A stretch of 64,000 bases of DNA, from NCBI GenBank assembly GCA_963931925.1, contig OZ007569.1, positions 4,026,007 to 4,090,006 of the forward strand. Reading direction: 5' to 3'. The translations under genes and the position numbers were made by a program. The notes below the pieces were generated by a model. That model was not told the DNA's origin, made no database searches, and saw nothing but the letters and a program-made list of their open reading frames with translations. Of the stretch, positions 35,017 through 46,366 are shown piece by piece (position 1 is the first letter of the stretch; every line of letters begins with the position of its first letter). This DNA comes from Onchidella celtica. Its lineage: Eukaryota; Mollusca; Gastropoda; Systellommatophora; Onchidiidae.

Positions 35017-36457
35017 TGTCAAGGTTAAAGTTATAAATGTCGTGCTGGGTCACGATTAGAAGAGACTTGTTTTTTTCACGGTCTCGTTGATTATAGCCAG
35101 CGTAAATGTCCTTGAACTGTTTTCGCGGGCAGTTTGTTTTTGTAACACTTTTTCTTAGAGATGGAAAGAAAGTGGGGCAAGATAGAATAAATGGATGAGT
35201 TAGGAGTGACGGTGCAGTTCTCGACCCCGTGATTTTGATGAACTCTTGCGAGGGAAGAGAAGGGGTGAATAAGGTTAGATAGTTTAAGACGCTTAGTCGC
35301 GGTCAGAAATTCGTACATAAAACGTAGAAAGCACGAGGGTTTAGAGATTTTAGTAATGGTTTTGACATTTTAATTCGACCTTGTCTGTTTCTGGTACAAG
35401 GCCGTGACCGACGTCCATGCAGAATCTATTAATACTACGAGCTGGGCTCGATGGATGCACCAATCAAATCCAGGCAGTTGGACGGGAATTTGCAGCTGGC
35501 CGCACAGTATAAAAGCGTAGCCATACCTATGGTCTGGACTCCGGGGGCCAACAGCACTATGCTGAGGCCCCCGAGAAACAAAAGAACTCATCTGGTCTGG
35601 ACTCCATACAGAAATTTCCATCTGTGCAGGCGTCGGCGTGATTCTGCCAGAAGAATCAGAAGACTGTTATTTTCATGTCCATGTCCATTATAGGCATTAC
35701 GATGGTGCCATATGCTCAAGCATGATTTACCCACTGCTGTTGTCTACTGTTCCCTGATTCATTATCAGGGACCAAGTGTAAGTGTTTGTCTGTTGATTCA
35801 ACAATGAACGAGGAGCTGAAAGTAATTTTTCCAGTAGGACAGGATTGCTGCATCTGCTAGAAGTGCTAACCAAGAATGCAAGACAAGATGTATATTAACT
35901 TGCAACTAGATCTAGAATGAATGTTTGGCATACACATATGTAAATTGAGATTGATTTGTCTGGATGAGGCTGGGGATTGCCAGCCCATCCTAGAGTAGAT
36001 CTAACTTAACTACGTCAGTTTGTATTGACGAGCTTGATCCATTATAAGCGGTAGGCACAAATAGCTGAGATGACATTGTCGCCAGAGACATGAGTATTTT
36101 GCTTGATAGATAGTAGGCAGACTATATCTGAGAGATAGATAATTCATACTTAAATTGTTAGTGAGTCAGAATGATCTTAACCTTATAGGAATCTAGAGGA
36201 GACTTCTAGTGACATATTATTGAATTTTCATTTGATGCTGCTGATTTTGTCTTTTTAGTATGTAAGAGATTTAGACAAAATTGTTAGGATATTTAAGGTA
36301 ATTAAATTTGTGGCCCTGCAGGTCTGTTGATAAAAAACTTATTCAGATTGTTATTAGTGTGTGGCATGGTACGAAAGCTTAATTAGTAAATACCTCTCGA
36401 TTTTAAAATGCAGTCATAACCCCATTAATTCAGAACACCCAGACCAGACTCGTAACA
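35017..36457 (+). repeat. 5' LTR of element C
   Basis: 1441 bp. Contains TATAAAAG at 35508-35515, a 63-bp segment absent from the 3' LTR (35531-35593, bounded by GGTCTGGACTCC repeats) and a perfect 8-bp hairpin TCCCTGAT/ATCAGGGA at 35751-35771. Confidence 0.95.
35508..35515 (+). promoter_or_regulatory. Candidate TATA box of element C
   Basis: TATAAAAG in the 5' LTR, repeated at 43612-43619 in the 3' LTR. A start site would be expected about 25-30 bp downstream, at the edge of the 63-bp variable segment. Confidence 0.6.
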
Positions 36458-36458
36458 C

Positions 36459-36472
36459 TGGAGAGGGACCCC
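36459..36472 (+). promoter_or_regulatory. Candidate primer binding site of element C
   Basis: Begins TGG one base after the LTR (TGGAGAGGGACCCC), the expected place for a primer binding site. I could not match it to a specific tRNA. Confidence 0.45.
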
Positions 36473-37357
36473 TTAAAGAACTTAAATAACGCCATGCCAT
36501 TTAGGTAAATTATTCTAAAACCTATTGCATTTTATTCCATTATTTAATATTGTTCTGTTATAACATTGTGATTTCAGGTCCTTTTTATTATAGTTTATAG
36601 GCAATTTCTATTAATATAATATTTTGGTTCAATTTCATATGGTGAGCTCATCATCTCATTGACCCGACGACACCGGCGAGGGACACCAGCCACCTTACAG
36701 ATCTACCTCAGACAGAAACACATTTTTTTTGGGCTTGGAACGAGCTATGGATTGAGGACATTACCATCTGAATTCATCAAAAGAAAGTTAAGTGAACCAT
36801 CTGTTTGTCAGTCTTGAGGATTGCGAGGTACTTTCCGCTCTGTGTTTCCAGGCTTTTTTCCATTTACTATATGTTTAGTTTAAGAGCGGGAGGTTGGTTG
36901 GGGTCATAGTATAGCATATCTTCTTTGCCATTACGAAGGATATTGGAGTGCCTTGGTGGCTATTGATAACTCGGGGGGATTTGCTTCACTGTGAATAATT
37001 CTATTAGGGATCCATTATTCGTATAGATTGTGACGTTCTTTTACTTCCTCACATTTCTTTAGGAAGATGTCTCTCCTGTCTTTTTCTTAAACTTTCTGTA
37101 ATATAAGTTAGGACTTGTAGGGTCTGTTATCGTTCGTCTTTCTTGTGAGTCTAGCGTCCTGTTTAGTGTATTTCTTTTTTTTTCCTTATAAACTTTAAAC
37201 TAGTATACTAACATTGCTATGTTTACAATATATGCCTGAGGTGTTTCACGTGCTAAAACCACGTTGAATTGTAATCTGGTATTGATATGTGAGAGAGAGA
37301 GAGAATAAATTTTTGATCACGTGATAATTTCACGTCGAATATAGAGAGAATAATTTT

Positions 37358-37743
37358 GCAGTGGTAACAGAAGACACTGCGTGTGCGCGTTTTAAGAAGA
37401 GAGAGATATTTCAAATTTGTCGCGTTGAGAGAGAGATATATTTTTGATTTGTCGCATTGAGAAAGCGATACATTTTTGACAGTGATAACAGAGGACACTG
37501 GTTCGTCGCGTTGAGAGAGACATAAATTTTGAGAGTGATCACTCAAGACACTGATTTGTCGCATTAAAGGCGATAAATATATATTTTACTGCAGTGGGAG
37601 CAACGGATAGACGGCACTGCCTTACTAGAATTCATATTCAGAGAGAGAGAGATAAAATTTTTGCAGTGGAAGTGACACTGCCTGCAATTTACAGAGAGAG
37701 ATAGAACGTTCTTTTCGCGAAGCAGTGCTAACGTAGGACACTG
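37358..37743 (+). repeat. Six-hairpin array in the 5' leader of element C
   Basis: Six inverted repeats of the form (G)CAGTG-loop-CACTG(C): 37358-37380, 37480-37500, 37533-37553 (GAGTG variant), 37591-37620, 37663-37681 and 37723-37743. Four have an 11-nt loop, and three of those share a TAAC-type start. GA-rich stretches and GTCGC(A/G)TT motifs lie between them. The array lies wholly upstream of the start codon, so in the element's RNA it would form repeated stem-loops. Confidence 0.7.
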
Positions 37744-37899
37744 AATTAATATTGAGAGAGAGTAACTGTTACAGATACTATAATTGATACCGCGATATAC
37801 CATAACAGTAGGTAAATACTTACTAATTGTGCACACACTACCGTGCCAGTGTTTTGATTCTATACGAATCTATACGGGTAACAGATTTTAATACACATT

Positions 37900-40800
37900 A
37901 TGGCCGAGTTTCTGAAATACATTGACTCTGCCAAAGCTCTGGGTATACCAGAAGAAGAACGCGCCTCGTGGTGCGAACGACAAGTACAGCAAGACCGAGA
38001 CCGTGAGGATCGGGTAGCAGCAAGAGAGAGAGAAAAAGAAGAAAGAGCAAGAGAGAGAGAAAAAGAAGAAAGAGAAAGAGAAAGAGAAAAAGAAAGAGAG
38101 AGAGAAAAGGAAAGAGAAAGAGAACGAGAAAAAGAAGCAAGAGAGAGAGGAAAAGAGGCTGTAGAGAGAGAAAAAAGGGAGCATGAACTCGCAATAAAGA
38201 AACTAGAGCGAGAATCGCTCATAGCCCCCACTGTTGCCAGCAATACATATGCTACAAAACCGAAGCTTCCGACGTTTAATGAAAAACTCGACCGGATCGA
38301 CGCATATTTGCATCGGTTCGAGCTACACGCTAAATGCGTCGGATGGCAGAGGGCAATGTACAGTTCATGCCTGTCTAATTTACTAACAGGTAAGGCTCTA
38401 GAAGTATTTCATAGCCTCAAAGTAGAGGATGCCAACGACTATGACAAGCTTAAAACAGCACTGCTTAAGCGATTCCAGCATACCGAGGATGGCTTTCATC
38501 AGAGATTTCGCGCATGTAAACCTGAGCCATCTGAAAATTTCTCAACTTATGTGAATCGGCTGAAACATTACTTAGATCGCTGGATCGAGCTCGCGAACGT
38601 GACTACCGGAAATTATTTTCAACTTTATGATTTGGTCTTAAAAGACCAAATCTATACGGCATGTCATTCCGATTTGGTTGCCCACCTTAAAGAGAGGGCA
38701 CCGACATCCTCTGAAGAAATCACATCGTGCGCGGAACGTTATGCGTCCGCCCACCCAAATCGTCCTTTGGCAAAGCCTTCAACTACAGCACCGTGTTATG
38801 CCAACGTCGGCAAAGGAGCGCCAACCGGACACGATCGTTCAAGGCCGACTCGTCGTCAGGCCCCAAATCCGCGCTCTCAATCAGAGCCGCTTTTTTTTAG
38901 ACAGAGGGATTTTCCGAATCGAAGTAATTTATCCCCGCGTCGAGGATACCAGAGCTATTCTTTTCACGAGCCTCGTCCATATTATCGTGGCAACTATCCA
39001 GGCCAACAATATAACCGGCCTCAGGGACCGCCGCGACGAGTGCATTTTGATAATAATCATGATTATGATAGACCGCAGAGTCTTCCTTATCGTGGAAACG
39101 ATCCTCATCGTATTATGTGTTTTAGGTGTAATAGGGTAGGCCACATACAAAAATTTTGTAACGTGAAAATGGAAGCGGCAAATGCCTGCTCTGTACAATC
39201 TACACCCTATACAGATGTTGGTTATACTAATAAATCTTCATCGCAATCAAAAGCTATTCCAGTCATGTCCGCCCTACATGAACTGGGTGAATTAACATTT
39301 TACCAGGGCCGCGTGAACGCGATTCGCGCTTCTGTTCTACGTGACTCCGGATGCACGACTATCGGCGTTCGACAGTCACTAGTCCGTCCAACACAATTTT
39401 TGGATAAAGATGTAACTTGTATTACTTTTGGCGGATCTGTAGAGCGATTCCGTCTTGCAGAAGTTTATATTGATACACCTTTTCTCACAGGTATTGTTGC
39501 CGCATGTGTACTGCCTAATCCAGTGGCTGATGTAATCATAGGGAATGTACCTCAAGTAAATAAGTTTCCTATCGGTAACTTGGAAATTTGGACTAAGGAT
39601 GAAAGTGTTGCTTGTGCGACAACACGCCTACAATCGAGTCGACGAGCAGACAGTGCATTGAGTAACCCTACTATTGAATTAAACATAACGTCTACTGCAT
39701 TCCATGATGAGCAACATTCAGACCCCACATTGAAACATTTGTTTACTAAAGTTGATCCTACAGCGCCGGATACCTCTAAGTTTCTTATTAAAGATGACTT
39801 ATTATATCGTAATTTTCGGAATAAGCGAGAGGCCATTATGCAACTTGTAGTACCAAAATCTTTTCGTCGCGACATTATTCGTCTCGCGCATGACACTTCC
39901 TTGGCGGGTCACCAAGGAAAGGCCAGAACTAAGTCTCGAATACTATCGCAATTTTTTTGGCCCAGTATTTACGCAGATGTAAACCGGTTCGTATCAACAT
40001 GTGACGTATGTCAGAGACGTACTCCTAAAGGGAGAGCATCGCGGGCTCCTCTGCAGGAGATGCCTATGGTCTCCAGACCATTTGAGCGCGTTGCCGTAGA
40101 TATAGTTGGGCCTCTACACAAGTCAGACAGAGGACATCGTTTTATACTTTCTGTCATTGACTACGCAACCCGTTGGCCAGAGGCCATCCCACTAAAAGAC
40201 ATTTCAGCCGATCATGTGGCTGAAGCGCTTATTACTATTTTTTCGCGTCTTGGATTTCCGGTTGAAATTTTATCGGACAGAGGTCCACAGTTTACCTCTG
40301 AGCTTTTTAAGAAAGTCTTGGAATTGGTCGGGATTAAACAAAGATTGACATCTCCATACCACCCACAGTCTAATGGCTGCTGTGAACGGTGGAATGCTAC
40401 CATGAAAGCTATGCTTGCGCGAGTTTCGGCCGACAAGCCGAGTGATTGGGATCGACAACTCCCCGCTATTCTCTTTGCATACCGAGAACTACCGAATGCA
40501 TCGACGGGTTTTTCCCCCTTCGAATTATTGTATGGTCGCAAGCCGCGTGGTCCAATGGCCATACTCCGTGATTTATTCGCCGGATCAGACACCGACGACA
40601 ACGATACGCGGTCTGCATATCAATACGTTGTAGACTTGCGCCATCGAATTCTTAACGCCTGTCAGCTCGCACAAAAATCTTCTGCGGCGCATGCGAGTCT
40701 TTATAAACTATATCGTGATCAAGGTAGCCGATTGCGAACCTTGGCCGTCGGAGACCAAACTCTTGTTCTCCTTCCGGAGACGAAAAATAAACTCCTTCTT

Positions 40801-42444
40801 ACATGGAAGGGACCTTTTAAAGTCCTAAAGAGACTTTCTCGAGTAAATTATCTTATCAAGATTCGGGGACAGGACAAAGTCTTCCATATAAATATGTTAA
40901 AGCAGTACCTGTCCGACGATGATAATCGTCAGAATAATCGCCGAAATGTGATTGCTCAGGCCAATGCGGCCTTAGTTGCAGTTGACGATGATGATCCTAT
41001 TAAGATAGAGCATTCAATCCCCGCGCTGCAATCTTCTGAAAATACGCCGGATGTAAATATAAATCCAAATCTGTCTGAATCGCAAAGACAAGATATAAGA
41101 GATTTACTTAACGAGTTTACTACGGTCTTTACTGATCTACCAGGTAATACTTCTTTGGTACAGCATGTTATAAGATTAAAGACGGATATACCCGTCTTTG
41201 TTAAACCATACCCGCGTCCGCTGCACGCACAGGAGACTATAATAACCGAGGTACGGAACATGTTTCACCTGGGAGTGATAGAGCGATCGACGAGCCCATA
41301 TAACTCACCCATCGTATTAGTGAAAAAAAAAGATGATACAGTGCGTTTTTGTATTGACTATCGTAAACTTAATGAGGTTACGATATATGACGCTGAACCG
41401 ATTCCCAACCAGGAAAATCTTTTTGCGCAGTTAGCGAGGGCAACGATTTTTTCTAAAATTGATCTTTCCAAAGGCTATTGGCAAATTCCGCTTGATGAGA
41501 ATAGCAAGCAATATACCGCTTTTCAGACCCCGTTGGGTCTCATGCAGTGGCGCTATATGCCTTTCGGATTAGTTACAGCCCCTGCCACTTTCGCCCGTAT
41601 GATGACAATATTGCTCCAGAATATGAATTCCGTATTGTCGTATTTTGACGACATTTGTATTTATGAAACCAATTGGTCGGGCCACCTCGCAGCCCTACGA
41701 CAAGTTTTTATTGCTCTTCGTCGAGCTGGCCTTACGGCGAAACCCAGTAAGGTGTTTTTAGGATATAATGAAATTAATTTTCTGGGCCATACAATTGCCC
41801 ACGGCGTTCAGACTCCTGATGACAAGAAGATAACTACCATCTTAAAGCTCCAACCCCCTCGAACTAAGAAAGAAGTTCGTAGTTTATTGGGCTTTCTTAA
41901 CTATTATAGGAAATTCATTCCAAATTTTTCTTCGCTTACAGCTCCGTTGTCGGACCTCACAAGAAAGAATTTTCCTAATAAAGTGAAATGGACAACCGAA
42001 TGTGCTGATACACTTCGTACCGTTCAACGATTGTTTTCCACTTCCCCTATTCTCATACTTCCAGATATAAACCAAATATTTATTGTCCGCACTGATGCCT
42101 CGGACAAGGGATTGGGAGCTGTGTTATTACAGGAACGAGACGATACCTTGCGGCCATGTCTATACGCCAGCCGCAAGTTGCTAGATAGGGAATGCCGCTA
42201 TGCAATTATCGAGCGAGAGTGCCTCGCTATCATTTTTGCTGTAAACGCATTTTCGCGATATCTACTCATGTCCGAGTTTATAATTGAAACGGACCATCGT
42301 CCGTTGTTATTCTTGAAGTCTAACAGGGCTAAAAATGCTCGATTAACGAGATGGAGTCTTGCACTCCAGGAATACCGGTTTGTTATCCGGGCTATCGCTG
42401 GCGGTGACAATTCCCAAGCTGATGTTTTGTCACGTCTAATTTAG
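37900..42444 (+). CDS. Element C Gag-Pol polyprotein (Gag-PR-INT-RT-RNase H)
   Basis: One 1514-residue frame without interruption. Gag: an Arg/Glu-rich coiled coil at 35-105, a capsid region at 120-288 with a SCAN-like part at about 198-288, and a single CCHC knuckle (C407/C410/H415/C420) where A has two. Protease: DSG at 482-484. Integrase: H664/H671/C701/C704, catalytic D734, D793 and E829 (35 residues between the last two), and a GPY/F module at about 968-1002. Reverse transcriptase: D1188 and YFDD at 1248-1251. RNase H: D1399, E1440, D1465 and D1508. As in A, the integrase precedes the reverse transcriptase, so this is the Gmr1-type order inside a Ty3/gypsy lineage. The start context is ACATTATGG. 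The antisense Leu/Ser-rich frames near 37860-38240 are shadows of the coiled coil. Confidence 0.95.
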   Translation: MAEFLKYIDSAKALGIPEEERASWCERQVQQDRDREDRVAAREREKEERAREREKEEREREREKEREREKEREREREKEARERGKEAVEREKREHELAIKKLERESLIAPTVASNTYATKPKLPTFNEKLDRIDAYLHRFELHAKCVGWQRAMYSSCLSNLLTGKALEVFHSLKVEDANDYDKLKTALLKRFQHTEDGFHQRFRACKPEPSENFSTYVNRLKHYLDRWIELANVTTGNYFQLYDLVLKDQIYTACHSDLVAHLKERAPTSSEEITSCAERYASAHPNRPLAKPSTTAPCYANVGKGAPTGHDRSRPTRRQAPNPRSQSEPLFFRQRDFPNRSNLSPRRGYQSYSFHEPRPYYRGNYPGQQYNRPQGPPRRVHFDNNHDYDRPQSLPYRGNDPHRIMCFRCNRVGHIQKFCNVKMEAANACSVQSTPYTDVGYTNKSSSQSKAIPVMSALHELGELTFYQGRVNAIRASVLRDSGCTTIGVRQSLVRPTQFLDKDVTCITFGGSVERFRLAEVYIDTPFLTGIVAACVLPNPVADVIIGNVPQVNKFPIGNLEIWTKDESVACATTRLQSSRRADSALSNPTIELNITSTAFHDEQHSDPTLKHLFTKVDPTAPDTSKFLIKDDLLYRNFRNKREAIMQLVVPKSFRRDIIRLAHDTSLAGHQGKARTKSRILSQFFWPSIYADVNRFVSTCDVCQRRTPKGRASRAPLQEMPMVSRPFERVAVDIVGPLHKSDRGHRFILSVIDYATRWPEAIPLKDISADHVAEALITIFSRLGFPVEILSDRGPQFTSELFKKVLELVGIKQRLTSPYHPQSNGCCERWNATMKAMLARVSADKPSDWDRQLPAILFAYRELPNASTGFSPFELLYGRKPRGPMAILRDLFAGSDTDDNDTRSAYQYVVDLRHRILNACQLAQKSSAAHASLYKLYRDQGSRLRTLAVGDQTLVLLPETKNKLLLTWKGPFKVLKRLSRVNYLIKIRGQDKVFHINMLKQYLSDDDNRQNNRRNVIAQANAALVAVDDDDPIKIEHSIPALQSSENTPDVNINPNLSESQRQDIRDLLNEFTTVFTDLPGNTSLVQHVIRLKTDIPVFVKPYPRPLHAQETIITEVRNMFHLGVIERSTSPYNSPIVLVKKKDDTVRFCIDYRKLNEVTIYDAEPIPNQENLFAQLARATIFSKIDLSKGYWQIPLDENSKQYTAFQTPLGLMQWRYMPFGLVTAPATFARMMTILLQNMNSVLSYFDDICIYETNWSGHLAALRQVFIALRRAGLTAKPSKVFLGYNEINFLGHTIAHGVQTPDDKKITTILKLQPPRTKKEVRSLLGFLNYYRKFIPNFSSLTAPLSDLTRKNFPNKVKWTTECADTLRTVQRLFSTSPILILPDINQIFIVRTDASDKGLGAVLLQERDDTLRPCLYASRKLLDRECRYAIIERECLAIIFAVNAFSRYLLMSEFIIETDHRPLLFLKSNRAKNARLTRWSLALQEYRFVIRAIAGGDNSQADVLSRLI

Positions 42445-43106
42445 TTTCCTATTAAAGAGTTTTGTGTCTTGTATTGGGGTTGGATAGTGCTTTTCCCCCC
42501 CAATTCTAGACGGTGGATGGATTCACATTTATCTTGTTCATTACTTTATGAACCAGTTTTACAATCCTTTTTTGTGAATATCCTCTTTCCACCAGCGTCA
42601 TTCCGGACTGTGACCTGAACTTCTGACAAACCTGACGCCCTTGTCAGCGGGTCAATGAGATGGAGACATGGCAAACCAAGCTACCAGAGCTACTGCTGCC
42701 ATTGGATACCACAGTATTTTAATTAACAATATATTGTTTGTGAATGTGTATATAAGCAGCAATTATGTGTGTTGACTAGATAATTATGAGCCTATTCCTT
42801 CAGTAAGGCCTGATTGTTTGATAGTAGTTATACTTTAATTCAGCAGTATACAGTGATATACTCATTGTTATTATAAATGTTCGTGAGAAGTTTAATTGTG
42901 TGCAGTAAGAATATTTCGATAGACTAGATTCTATAGAACGTGGCATCAATAATTGTATGCGTTTTGTCCATCCAATATGCACGTTCTTAGTTAGATTTTT
43001 TGTTCTTAAGCTTAAGGCTGTTTTTTCTACAGTAGTACTTGAGCCCCCATCACAATAACTTTGTGGTTTCTTGGATCCTATCGTGTAAATTTTTCTTAAA
43101 ATTTCC

Positions 43107-43120
43107 ACTGGGGTGGGGGA
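43107..43120 (+). promoter_or_regulatory. Polypurine tract of element C
   Basis: ACTGGGGTGGGGGA directly before the 3' LTR. The GGGGTGGGGGA core is shared with elements A and B. Confidence 0.75.
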
Positions 43121-44498
43121 TGTCAAGGTTAAAGTTATAAATGTCGTGCTGGGTCACGATTAGAAGAGACTTGTTTTTTTCACGGTCTCGTTGATTATAG
43201 CCAGCGTAAATGTCCTTGAACTGTTTTCGCGGGCAGTTTGTTTTTGTAACACTTTTTCTTAGAGATGGAAAGAAAGTGGGGCAAGATAGAATAAATGGAT
43301 GGGTTAGGAGTGACGGTGCAGTTCTCGACCCCGTGATTTTGATGAACTCTTGCGAGGGAAGAGAAGGGGTGAATAAGGTTAGATAGTTTAAGACGCTTAG
43401 TCGCGGTCAGAAATTCGTACATAAAACGTAGAAAGCACGAGGGTTTAGAGATTTTAGTAATGGTTTTGACATTTTAATTCGACCTTGTCTGTTTCTGGTA
43501 CAAGGCCGTGACCGACGTCCATGCAGAATCTATTAATACTACGAGCTGGGCTCGATGGATGCACCAATCAAATCCAGGCAGTTGGACGGGAATTTGCAGC
43601 TGGCCGCACAGTATAAAAGCGTAGCCATACCTATGGTCTGGACTCCATACAGAAATTTCCATCTGTGCAGGCGTCGGCGTGATTCTGCCAGAAGAATCAG
43701 AAGACTGTTATTTTCATGTCCATGTCCATTATAGGCATTACGATGGTGCCATATGCTCAAGCATGATTTACCCACTGCTGTTGTCTACTGTTCCCTGATT
43801 CATTATCAGGGACCAAGTGTAAGTGTTTGTCTGTTGATTCAACAATGAACGAGGAGCTGAAAGTAATTTTTCCAGTAGGACAGGATTGCTGCATCTGCTA
43901 GAAGTGCTAACCAAGAATGCAAGACAAGATGTATATTAACTTGCAACTAGATCTAGAATGAATGTTTGGCATACACATATGTAAATTGAGATTGATTTGT
44001 CTGGATGAGGCTGGGGATTGCCAGCCCATCCTAGAGTAGATCTAACTTAACTACGTCAGTTTGTATTGACGAGCTTGATCCATTATAAGCGGTAGGCACA
44101 AATAGCTGAGATGACATTGTCGCCAGAGACATGAGTATTTTGCTTGATAGATAGTAGGCAGACTATATCTGAGAGATAGATAATTCATACTTAAATTGTT
44201 AGTGAGTCAGAATGATCTTAACCTTATAGGAATCTAGAGGAGACTTCTAGTGACATATTATTGAATTTTCATTTGATGCTGCTGATGTTGTCTTTTTAGT
44301 ATGTAAGAGATTTAGACAAAATTGTTAGGATATTTAAGGTAATTAAATTTGTGGCCCCGCAGGTCTGTTGATAAAAAACTTATTCAGATTGTTATTAGTG
44401 TGTGGCATGGTACGAAAGCTTAATTAGTAAATACCTCTCGATTTTAAAATGCAGTCATAACCCCATTAATTCAGAACACCCAGACCAGACTCGTAACA
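43121..44498 (+). repeat. 3' LTR of element C
   Basis: 1378 bp. Same as the 5' LTR except for the 63-bp segment and three substitutions. TATAAAAG at 43612-43619; hairpin at 43792-43812. Followed by GAGTC. Confidence 0.95.
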
Positions 44499-45488
44499 GA
44501 GTCCACCTGGCAGCCCATTTCTTAAATGCAACTATAACCCTGAGTTTGTTTTTCTACCTGACGCCCTGTCTATTAGAACAATAACATTTATCTTTCTGTT
44601 TCTATTGCGCATATTAACAAGACCTTCTCGATCCCAAAGGTGGATGATTCTCAGAACCCAGAAACCATCCAAGTAGTGCCATGACCTACATGTAGTTTGT
44701 AAGCCACTTCAGTTACTGAGCTCCGCCCCTCCCCCTCCTTCCCCACTTACATCTTTAGATTAGTCTCTTGAGTATAAATAATTCTAAATGAACTTATAAA
44801 CTCGATGAAAGGGAAGACACTACGCAGCTATCCCCGGCACTTATACCAAAGACGTTTTTTTACGTAGAATCTTTTTAGTCCGGAGTGGTGCCTTCGGTAC
44901 ATTTCACCGATACATTTGATCGATATTTTTTTTTTTCGTTTGATTGTTAAACTTTTATTTGATTCACATTTTTGAGGCAGAGGATTCACTTTCCCACCCG
45001 CCATACTATTTACCTCACCATGAAAGCAATCTCCTTCCAACGATTACTCAGATAGTTTTTTTCATTCATTTTAGGTCATGTCTTGCACTGCTCGTACGGC
45101 CGGTTTATAAATAAATAAATACATCAGCAAAATTATTCACGCCTTATGGGCAAATTGAGTTTGGGTCGTTGCCCAGATAGTTATTGGGAAGCTCTCTAGG
45201 GTTAAGGCTGAGGTTAGAATTAGGATAGGCTACCCTAAATGGCCACAACCTTTTCATTGGCGACTTAGCTAGAATTACTGTTTTCAGAAATTGGCCACAA
45301 GTTGGTAACCGAAATCCTATTGTGAGTATTAAGTTTTGGCTACCGTACATGACCCAAAGTTAGTACCCCCTCCCTAAATTAATACAGAGGATATCTGCCA
45401 TATTGTTGTATGTTACACTTTGCCAATTTTGAGGTTTTGTCATGAAAGTGGTTCTCACACTCCTAATTTCATTTTGTATAAGTGTCAG

Positions 45489-45614
45489 TCCAATTCCAGT
45501 CGGTCTTGAGAACTTTTCGAGATAAGTCTTTCCAATTCCAGTCGGTCTTGAGAACTTTTCGAGATAAGTCATTCCAATTCCAGTCGGTCTTGAGAACTTT
45601 TCGAGATAAGTCTT
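45489..45614. repeat. Three-copy 42-bp tandem repeat
   Basis: Three head-to-tail 42-bp units starting at 45489, 45531 and 45573. Each contains AATTCCAGTCGGTCTTGAGA followed by ACTTTTCGAGATAAGTC. Nearly identical copies, so a recent expansion. Confidence 0.9.
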
Positions 45615-46366
45615 TGTGACGTAATGTTTTATGCGTTTTAACCCTTTTGCCGACCAAACTTCAACCCCCATTTTCTCGAAAAGGCACACAACAATATGGC
45701 AAATACCTGGCGACATTGACTTTGAATCACTAAGATTAAGAAAAAAAAAAAAAAGATTAAAGTTTAAACAAAACGGAATTTAGAGTCCTGGTTATTCTAG
45801 GTTTGAGAAGCCGCGTCCATGCATGAATTTGTAAGAACCAGCACAGCATAATTTGTGCCAGTGGTATCAAACTCTTAGCCGTTGCACCTGCAAGAATGTT
45901 TGGCATACATGTCTCAGATAAATACAGTCCATGATAACATCTGACATCGGCCACAGGCTTAGAACAGTGGTTTTCATACAACAGACACGCAAGGGCCGTT
46001 TTGGACACACTGCACTGCAAATTACAATTAATACCCAGCCATTTCTCGCCAGCAGCAAAGTAATTCTCTTGTTCCCCGAAAACATCTGTTACTTCATTTG
46101 TACATTTGATGGAACTATAACGACAGATTATTTCGGAAACAGCCAGCCCTTACACATTCAACTTTTCCAGACAACTTCGTAACTTTCGAGTGATCGCTGA
46201 TATCACACCCTCAGTGGGATCAGTGCTTAATTAAAGGTTACAAGACAATCCATTTGTGGCAGGAGATAGTTCTGCTCGACAGCCACAGAGAGAAATCGTT
46301 TTTATCTTGAGATTAAGTGTGGGATTAGTACCCAAACCTTATCAGCTACGTCAAATAAGCCCTAAC

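Larger units (their letters stand above)
35017..44498 (+). mobile_element. Element C: complete Gmr1-type LTR retrotransposon of a second family
   Basis: A 9482-bp element with LTRs at 35017-36457 (1441 bp) and 43121-44498 (1378 bp), both TGTCAAGG...GTAACA, and target duplication GAGTC (35012-35016 and 44499-44503). The LTRs differ by a 63-bp segment and three substitutions that I could see (35198/43302, 36246/44287, 36317/44358). Between them are a 1442-nt leader with a hairpin array, one intact 1514-codon Gag-Pol frame, a 676-nt 3' untranslated region without env, and a polypurine tract. Its protein is clearly related to A and B but far diverged. Confidence 0.95.
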
